A DNA stretch of 7,411 bases from an uncultured Muribaculaceae bacterium (GTDB taxonomy: Bacteria > Bacteroidota > Bacteroidia > Bacteroidales > Muribaculaceae): assembly GCA_947177435.1 (NCBI GenBank), contig CAMWUM010000091.1, forward strand, positions 1-7,411. The letters are read 5' to 3'. Position 1 is the first letter of the stretch, and every line of letters begins with the position of its first letter. The notes beneath the pieces are model-generated. The model saw only the letters and a list, made by a program, of their open reading frames with translations, was not told the origin of the DNA and made no database searches. Shown one piece after another: positions 1 to 4,566 of the stretch. A program made the translations under genes and the position numbers.

Positions 1-1178
1 TTGGCGCGGTCGACGACGGAGGTGTCGAGGCTGGCGAGGTAGATTTGGGTGGTGGATTCAGAGTCGTGGCCCATGCCTTCGCTGATGACGCTGATGGGGA
101 TGCCTTTGCTTTTGGCGGCAGAGGCCCAGCTGTGGCGCGCGACGTAGAGGGTGACGGGGACGGCGATTCCGGCCATGCTGGCGATGGTCTTGAGGGCGCG
201 GTTGACGTTGTAGGCGGCGTTGCGGTAGGCGCACCGCTCGTTGATGCCCGGCCGCCGGATGATGGGCAGTAGGTATGCGGTGGGGTTGGCGGGGTATTTG
301 TCGAGGATCTGCTGCATCTGGGGTGTCCACTTGATGGTGAGGAGTTGGCCGGTCTTGCGCCGGCGGTAGGCCACGTAGCCGTTGGCGAGGTCGGCCTTGC
401 GGAGGTACGCCATGTCGACGAAGCTCATGCCGCGGAGCATGAAACTGAGGATGAAGAGGTCGCGGGCCCAGTCGAGGGGGGGCTGGGCCGAGAGGTCGAG
501 GAGCCGGATGCGGCGGATGGCGGGCAGGGGCAGGGCGCGCTTTACGGTCTTTTCGACGCCGGTGTAGACGCGTCGGAAGGGGTGGCGGTTGACCATTATT
601 TCGTTTTCGAGGGCGCGGTTGTAGACGGCGCGGATGATGCGGATGTAGAACGAGATGGTGTTGGGCGCGTTGCCTCGGCTGACGTGCCAGGCCTCGTATG
701 CCTCCATAAGGTCGGAGTTGATGCAGTCGAGCATGATGTCCTGGTCGGCGCGGAACTGCCTGAAACTGCGGAGGGCGGCGGTGTATGTCTCGGAGGTGCG
801 CGTCTTGCCGTTGGTCTTGAGGCGGTCGATGGCGCGCTGCATGAAGCGGAAGAGCGAGAACTCGCTGGCATAGCGGTGAAACTCGGCGATGACGTCGTCG
901 GCCGAGTAGGGGAGCCCGGCGTCGTCGAGATGGCGGGCTATGCGGCCAAGGCGCTCGACGTCGCCCATGATTTTCTCACGTATTGACGCAATAAGCGGCA
1001 TGCGGTCGGATGTGGCGGGCGAGGCCACGGTCGAGAGGGCGGAATCCCACTCGGCGGGGTAGACGCGGCAGCCCGAGAGCAGTTGGCGCGGCGTGCGCTG
1101 GTGGATGACCTGGTAGTAGATGTTGCCTTCGTGGCCGGCGAGGGCTGAGGGGCGGAATTTTACTTTTATCGTGCACAT
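1..1178 (-). CDS. Tyrosine recombinase (site-specific integrase/DNA invertase family), C-terminus cut by window edge
   Basis: Breaks and rejoins DNA at specific sites through a covalent 3'-phosphotyrosine intermediate. One uninterrupted frame of 392 residues runs from ATG at 1178 off the left edge; the family is usually about 400 residues, so only a short tail is missing. Residues 1-100 form an arm-type DNA-binding region, 105-205 a SAM-like core-binding domain, and 215-392 the catalytic domain. Visible catalytic residues are Arg249 (in LRGMSF), Lys275 (RRRKTG), Arg348 (YVARHSW), His371 (GMGHDS) and nucleophile Tyr380 (QIYLASLD). The usual first His of the HxxR box is Tyr345. The YVARHSW...SEGMGHDS...QIYLASLDTS block is typical of Bacteroidales chromosomal recombinases, including those that invert promoters of surface genes. 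Base composition is GC-rich like its neighbours, so there is no sign of recent foreign origin. Whether it acts as an invertase or as an element integrase cannot be decided without the left flank. Confidence 0.95.
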   Translation of the reverse strand, partial: MCTIKVKFRPSALAGHEGNIYYQVIHQRTPRQLLSGCRVYPAEWDSALSTVASPATSDRMPLIASIREKIMGDVERLGRIARHLDDAGLPYSADDVIAEFHRYASEFSLFRFMQRAIDRLKTNGKTRTSETYTAALRSFRQFRADQDIMLDCINSDLMEAYEAWHVSRGNAPNTISFYIRIIRAVYNRALENEIMVNRHPFRRVYTGVEKTVKRALPLPAIRRIRLLDLSAQPPLDWARDLFILSFMLRGMSFVDMAYLRKADLANGYVAYRRRKTGQLLTIKWTPQMQQILDKYPANPTAYLLPIIRRPGINERCAYRNAAYNVNRALKTIASMAGIAVPVTLYVARHSWASAAKSKGIPISVISEGMGHDSESTTQIYLASLDTSVVDRA

Positions 1179-1183
1179 GGCGG

Positions 1184-1203
1184 TTATGGGTTGATTATGG
1201 GTT
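1184..1203. repeat. Tandem 9-bp direct repeat upstream of recombinase start
   Basis: TTATGGGTT occurs at 1184-1192 and again at 1195-1203, an 11-base period (about one helical turn), starting 5 bases upstream of the recombinase ATG. In the recombinase's direction it reads AACCCATAA twice within the 5' leader. Helical-turn spacing would suit a protein bound on one DNA face, such as autoregulation by the recombinase, but that role is inference. The repeat itself is exact. Confidence 0.5.
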
Positions 1204-1207
1204 TTAT

Positions 1208-1225
1208 GCTTTCGCAAGCGAAAGC
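1208..1225. repeat. Perfect 8-bp inverted repeat with 2-base centre
   Basis: GCTTTCGC (1208-1215) and GCGAAAGC (1218-1225) are exact reverse complements separated by AA. As RNA it could form a 7-bp stem with a CAAG loop, but no T-run follows on either strand, so it is not an intrinsic terminator. A third copy of the half-site, GCTTTCG, lies at 1248-1254 and could pair instead with CGAAAGC at 1219-1225. A binding site for a dimeric regulator or for the adjacent recombinase is possible but unproven. Confidence 0.55.
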
Positions 1226-1261
1226 TGCGGGAGACGAATTTGCTGGGGCTTTCGTGGGAGG

Positions 1262-1269
1262 CAAATTTA
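1262..1269 (-). promoter_or_regulatory. Candidate -7 box for the recombinase gene
   Basis: On the minus strand this reads TAAATTTG, an exact match to the Bacteroidota -7 consensus TAnnTTTG. Transcription would begin near 1258, giving a leader of about 80 bases that contains the palindrome and the tandem direct repeat. I do not see a clear TTTG -33 element at the expected 19-21 base spacing, so the promoter is tentative. Confidence 0.4.
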
Positions 1270-1335
1270 AGCCATTTGCGTTTAGGCTAATGAAAAAAAT
1301 CGGGGCAAGCGGCTGTTTATATGGCGAAAAATCAT

Positions 1336-1343
1336 TACTTTTG
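1336..1343 (+). promoter_or_regulatory. Candidate -7 box for the tamL-HAD operon
   Basis: TACTTTTG matches the Bacteroidota consensus TAnnTTTG and is followed by GCGCCG, much like the tRNA-Asn promoter in this window (TAATTTTG followed by CACCGC). An A-rich stretch lies upstream at 1293-1299. The -33 region is weak (GCTG at 1312-1315 instead of TTTG, 20-base spacing). The predicted transcription start is about 1347-1350, which argues that the operon's first gene does not begin at the ATG at 1321. Confidence 0.55.
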
Positions 1344-1347
1344 CGCC

Positions 1348-3678
1348 GTGGAAAAATCTGCAAAGGCATATTGGGCGGCGCTGGCGTGCGCTGTCTTAGT
1401 CGTGGCATGCGCCCTGCTGTCGGGGTGCAGCCCCACCAAGTACGTGCCGCAGGGCCAGATGCTGCTCGATGGCGTCAAGATCAAGGCCGACTCGTGCGAC
1501 GTGCCGACCAAGGAACTGGAGCTTTATCTCAAGCAGAAGCCCAACGTGAAGATGCTGGGCCTGTGGCGCGCCCGCCTGGGGATGTACAACCTGTCGGGCA
1601 GTGACTCCACGCGCTGGTACAACCGCTGGCTGCGGTCGCTGGGCCAGCCGCCGGTGATTTATGACGAGCAGCTGGCCGAGAATTCCCGCCGGCAGATCGA
1701 GCAGGGCCTGATCAACAGCGGATACCTGCACGCGAGCGTCAGCATCGACTCGGCCGCGCAGCCCGAGCGCAAGCGCATCAGCCTGACCTACGTGGTGGAC
1801 GCCGGCGAGCCGTACCGAATCTCGAGTCTGCGGCTGAGCGTGCCCGACACGGCCATCGCCGCCATCCTGCGCGCCGACTCGGCTATCTACGCCACGCGGC
1901 CCGGCGCGCCGTTTGACCTCGAGGCCCTCGACAACATACGCTTTGAAATCACCAAGCTGCTGCGCAACAAGGGATACTACGCCTTCAAGAAGGACGACAT
2001 CGGCTTTGTGGCCGACACCGTGCGGGGCAGCCATGACATAGCCCTGACGTTGCGCGTGGCCAATCCAGGCGGATTGCCGCATGAGCGCTATCGCATACGC
2101 AACGTCTATTTCATCACCGACTACAACAATGTGGCCGCTCTGGCCACGGCGCGCGCCGCGGCACAGGACACGGTCGAATACCGCGGCCTGCGCGTGGTCT
2201 ATGGCAAGGACCATTACATCCGCCCGTCGATTCTCTATGAGAAGTGCTTCATACAGCCCGGGGCGGTCTACGACGAGGCGCAGGTGAACCGCACCTACGA
2301 GTTCCTGAGCCAGCTGAGCATATTGAAGTACATCAACATCGACGTGCGCCCCGTGGGCCCGGTCGACGGCCAGCAGATGGTCGACGCCTACGTGCTGCTG
2401 TCGCGCAACAAGCTGCAGAACGTCACCTTCGCGCTCGAGGGCACCAACTCGGAGGGCGACCTGGGCGTGGGCGGAAGCGTCACCTACCGCCAGCGCAACC
2501 TCACCCACCGCTCAGACGAGCTGGTGGTCAAGGCCCGTGCCTCATACGAGCACCTGAGCAAGAGCGCCGAGGGATTTGTCAACAACCGCTACACCGAGTA
2601 CGCCGGCGAGGTGAGCTACACCGTGCCCAAGTTTGAGTTTCCGCTCATCCCGCTGCAATACCGGCGCCGGCGGGCGGCGAGCACGGAGTTTGCCGTGTCG
2701 TTCAATTACCAGGAGCGGCCCGAGTACACGCGCGTGATAGCCGGCGCGGCGTGGAAGTACAAATGGACGCACAAGCGCCGGACCCACACTGTGCGCCACA
2801 CCTTCGACCTGGTCGATGTCAACTACGTGCGCCTGCCCAAGAGCACGATTAACTTCCTCGACTCGATCGCCCCGGCCAACCCGCTGCTGCGATACAGTTA
2901 CGAGGACCACTTCATCATGCGCATGGGCTATTCGTTTTACCGCACCAACCGCAAGCCCGGCGAGCAGGCCTATACCCAGCCGGCGTCCACAACCATACGC
3001 GGCTCGGTCGAGATCGCGGGCAACCTGCTGTACGCCATCTCGTCGCTCGCAGGCCAGCAGAAGCACGGCGGCGTCTACAAGATATTCGGCATACAGTACG
3101 CCCAGTACGTCAAGGCCGAGGCCGACTGGACTCGCGTCTACAACATCAGCCCCAACCACGCGCTGGCCCTGCACGGAGCAGGCGGCGTGGCTGTGCCCTA
3201 CCTCAACTCTCGCATGGTGCCGTTCGAAAAGCGATTCTACGCCGGCGGCGCCAACGGCGTGCGCGGCTGGGGCGTGCGCTCGCTCGGTCCGGGATGCTAC
3301 GCCTCGGCCAACGATGTGGCCAACTTCATCAACCAGTGCGGCGACATCCTGCTCACCCTCAACGTCGAGTACCGCCTGCGCGCCGGAGGATGGTGGCGAT
3401 GGCTCGAGGGCGCGTTCTTTGTTGACGCCGGCAATATCTGGACGATCCGCAGTTATGAAAATCAGCCGGGCGGAGAATTTAAGTTCGACAAGTTCTATGA
3501 GCAGATAGCCGCCTCCTACGGCGCCGGCGTACGCCTCAATTTCAGTTACTTCGTCATCCGATTTGATCTCGGCGTCAAGGCTCACAACCCGGCCCGGGGC
3601 CAGCGACACTGGCCGCTGTTGCATCCGCGTTTGCGTCGTGACTGCCAGCTCCACTTTGCCATCGGCTATCCATTCTAA
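1348..3678 (+). CDS. tamL: TamL-type Omp85 outer-membrane assembly lipoprotein (BamA/TamA family)
   Basis: Omp85-superfamily beta-barrel protein that helps insert or assemble outer-membrane components; in Bacteroidota the lipid-anchored TamA relative, TamL, works with the inner-membrane-anchored protein TamB. From GTG at 1348 (776 residues) there is a short charged n-region, a hydrophobic core and the lipobox LLSG-Cys27. CSPTK after the Cys has no acidic surface-export signal, so a periplasm-facing anchor is likely. POTRA-like repeats span about residues 100-340, including YRISSL near 155 and YRIRNV near 247. The barrel occupies about 355-776, with the Omp85 loop-6 motif GVRGWG (Arg639) and a C-terminal beta-signal ending HFAIGYPF. 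ATG at 1321 is in frame and would add nine residues, but a -7 promoter box lies inside that extension, so I prefer GTG. No tamB is visible here; family assignment is firm, the TamL name moderately so. Confidence 0.93.
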   Translation: MEKSAKAYWAALACAVLVVACALLSGCSPTKYVPQGQMLLDGVKIKADSCDVPTKELELYLKQKPNVKMLGLWRARLGMYNLSGSDSTRWYNRWLRSLGQPPVIYDEQLAENSRRQIEQGLINSGYLHASVSIDSAAQPERKRISLTYVVDAGEPYRISSLRLSVPDTAIAAILRADSAIYATRPGAPFDLEALDNIRFEITKLLRNKGYYAFKKDDIGFVADTVRGSHDIALTLRVANPGGLPHERYRIRNVYFITDYNNVAALATARAAAQDTVEYRGLRVVYGKDHYIRPSILYEKCFIQPGAVYDEAQVNRTYEFLSQLSILKYINIDVRPVGPVDGQQMVDAYVLLSRNKLQNVTFALEGTNSEGDLGVGGSVTYRQRNLTHRSDELVVKARASYEHLSKSAEGFVNNRYTEYAGEVSYTVPKFEFPLIPLQYRRRRAASTEFAVSFNYQERPEYTRVIAGAAWKYKWTHKRRTHTVRHTFDLVDVNYVRLPKSTINFLDSIAPANPLLRYSYEDHFIMRMGYSFYRTNRKPGEQAYTQPASTTIRGSVEIAGNLLYAISSLAGQQKHGGVYKIFGIQYAQYVKAEADWTRVYNISPNHALALHGAGGVAVPYLNSRMVPFEKRFYAGGANGVRGWGVRSLGPGCYASANDVANFINQCGDILLTLNVEYRLRAGGWWRWLEGAFFVDAGNIWTIRSYENQPGGEFKFDKFYEQIAASYGAGVRLNFSYFVIRFDLGVKAHNPARGQRHWPLLHPRLRRDCQLHFAIGYPF

Positions 3679-3691
3679 TTCCTGACTTGCA

Positions 3692-4336
3692 ATGAAATCA
3701 CTTGTCATATTTGACCTCGACGGCACGCTGCTCAACACAATCGACGACCTCGGCCTGGCCGTGAACTACGCCCTCAACCAGATGGGCTATCCCGGCCACC
3801 TGATCGAGGCCTACCCCCGCATGGTGGGCAACGGCGTGCGCCGCCTGATAGAGCGAGCCCTGCCGCCCGACGCCCGCAACCCGCAAATCATCGACCGGCT
3901 GCTCACGCATTTCCGCAAGCATTATGACGAGCACTGCTGCGACCTGACGGAGCCTTATCCGGGCATCCCCGAACTGGTGGCCGAGCTTACCAATCGTGGC
4001 CTCAACCTGGCCGTGACGAGCAACAAGTACCAGTTCGCCACCGAAAAAATCGTGCGCCACTTTTTCCCGAACGCCAACTGGCGCGCAATCTTGGGCCAGC
4101 AGCCCGGCGTGCCTGTCAAGCCCGACCCGTCGATAGTGTTCGCCGCGCTCAACGCCTGCCCCACGCCCAAGGCAGAGGTGATGTACGTTGGCGACTCGGC
4201 CGTAGACGTCGAGACAGCCCGGCGCGCCTGCGTCGAGAGCACCGCCGTGACCTGGGGATTCGGCCCCGTGGCCGACCTGCGCCCGGCCGACCACGTGATC
4301 TCCGATCCGGCCGACCTGCTGCCCCTGCTCGGTTAA
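3692..4336 (+). CDS. HAD-superfamily phosphatase, phosphoglycolate-phosphatase-like
   Basis: Cytoplasmic phosphomonoesterase of the haloacid dehalogenase superfamily, closest in pattern to Gph, which hydrolyses 2-phosphoglycolate to glycolate; the true substrate cannot be read from sequence. All four HAD motifs are present in 214 residues, a normal length: motif I DLDGTLLNT with Asp8 nucleophile and Asp10, motif II VTSNK (Thr109/Ser110), motif III Lys143 in PVKPDP, and motif IV GDSAVD with Asp168 and Asp172. Residues of about 15-85 form an alpha-helical cap of the C1 type. The start ATG lies 13 bases after the tamL stop with no promoter or terminator between them, so the two are probably cotranscribed. 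No signal peptide is visible. Pyrophosphatase (PpaX-like) or nucleotidase activity are alternatives. Confidence 0.92.
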   Translation: MKSLVIFDLDGTLLNTIDDLGLAVNYALNQMGYPGHLIEAYPRMVGNGVRRLIERALPPDARNPQIIDRLLTHFRKHYDEHCCDLTEPYPGIPELVAELTNRGLNLAVTSNKYQFATEKIVRHFFPNANWRAILGQQPGVPVKPDPSIVFAALNACPTPKAEVMYVGDSAVDVETARRACVESTAVTWGFGPVADLRPADHVISDPADLLPLLG

Positions 4337-4343
4337 CCCGTTG

Positions 4344-4355
4344 GAAATATATTTC
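4344..4355. repeat. 12-bp AT-rich palindrome between HAD gene and tRNA promoter
   Basis: GAAATATATTTC is a perfect palindrome 8 bases after the HAD stop codon. It is followed by two CGCAAAAA repeats, whose A-runs at 4358-4364 and 4369-4373 are about one helical turn apart just upstream of the tRNA promoter. The A-tracts resemble an UP-type promoter activator; the palindrome is too small and AT-rich to be a convincing terminator for the upstream operon. Confidence 0.35.
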
Positions 4356-4374
4356 GCAAAAAAATCGCAAAAAG

Positions 4375-4406
4375 TTTGGTGGATTGAAAAAAATGCCGTA
4401 ATTTTG
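4375..4406 (+). promoter_or_regulatory. Consensus Bacteroidota promoter for tRNA-Asn
   Basis: TTTG at 4375-4378 is followed by exactly 20 bases and then TAATTTTG at 4399-4406, matching the Bacteroidota -33/-7 consensus at both boxes. Three A-runs (4358-4364, 4369-4373, 4386-4393) surround the -33 element. Initiation is expected near 4410, leaving about 26 bases of leader to be trimmed from the tRNA precursor. This is the best promoter in the window. Confidence 0.85.
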
Positions 4407-4435
4407 CACCGCAATCTCAGAGGAGAGCGCAAATT

Positions 4436-4509
4436 GCTTCAATAGCGCAGTCGGTTAGAGCATCTGACTGTTAATCAGAGGGTCGTTGGTTCGAGTCCAT
4501 CTTGAAGCG
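4436..4509 (+). tRNA. tRNA-Asn, anticodon GTT
   Basis: Decodes AAC/AAU. The 74 bases fold as a cloverleaf: acceptor GCTTCAA (4436-4442) with TTGAAGC (4502-4508), all seven pairs Watson-Crick; U8-A9; D-arm 4445-4461; anticodon stem TCTGA/TCAGA with loop CTGTTAA and GTT at 4470-4472; five-base variable loop GGGTC; T-arm 4485-4501 with loop TTCGAGT; discriminator G4509, as usual for Asn. No 3' CCA is encoded. Two stem mismatches stand out: G4447/A4459 in the D-stem (12-23 pair) and T4486/T4500 in the T-stem. With an intact acceptor stem, a consensus promoter and a dedicated terminator, it is probably functional. Confidence 0.93.
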
Positions 4510-4515
4510 CAATGC

Positions 4516-4550
4516 GAATGGCTTGATTGAAAAATCAGGCCATTCTTTTT
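4516..4550 (+). terminator. Intrinsic terminator after tRNA-Asn
   Basis: Bases 4516-4528 pair with 4533-4545 in a 13-bp stem containing one T-G wobble (4523/4538), closed by a GAAA tetraloop (4529-4532) and followed at once by TTTTT (4546-4550). It starts 7 bases after the tRNA 3' end, so it ends the tRNA transcript. The next gene begins only 16 bases past the T-run. Confidence 0.93.
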
Positions 4551-4551
4551 G
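4544..4551 (+). promoter_or_regulatory. Possible -7 box for the CotH gene, overlapping the terminator T-run
   Basis: TCTTTTTG differs from the consensus TAnnTTTG at one base and lies 15 bases before the CotH-family ATG, which would give a leader of about 12 bases. A TTG at 4523-4525, inside the terminator stem, could serve as the -33 element at 18-base spacing. The gene needs either this promoter or readthrough of the terminator, since no other room exists. Support is modest. Confidence 0.3.
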
Positions 4552-4566
4552 TAAATAAGCCACGCG

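Noticed and set aside
345..986. A 213-codon open frame on the plus strand opposite the recombinase
   Set aside because: It is antisense to a frame with every tyrosine-recombinase motif, and its Val/Gly/Ala/Glu-rich composition is what GC-rich complementary DNA gives. No recognisable domain.
1208..1225. Palindrome as an intrinsic terminator of either divergent gene
   Set aside because: No T-run follows on either strand, and it lies upstream of both genes rather than after a stop codon.
1219..1254. A small invertible segment bounded by CGAAAGC/GCTTTCG
   Set aside because: Repeats are only 7 bp and flank 22 bases, too short for normal recombinase-mediated inversion; kept only as possible binding sites.
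1396..2508. A 370-codon minus-strand open frame across tamL
   Set aside because: GC-rich shadow of the coding strand: the plus frame carries Omp85 features continuously, while this frame shows low-complexity composition and no motif.
2542..3738. A 398-codon minus-strand open frame across the tamL barrel and HAD start
   Set aside because: It crosses a gene boundary on the other strand and has no domain signature; a shadow frame.
4337..4374. A terminator for the tamL-HAD operon at the AT-rich palindrome
   Set aside because: The stem is short and almost all A-T and is followed by A-runs, not T-runs, on the plus strand.
4436..4509. tRNA-Asn as the integration site of an element encoded by the recombinase
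   Set aside because: The recombinase is 3.2 kb away with core genes between, and I see no repeat of the tRNA 3' end elsewhere in the window.
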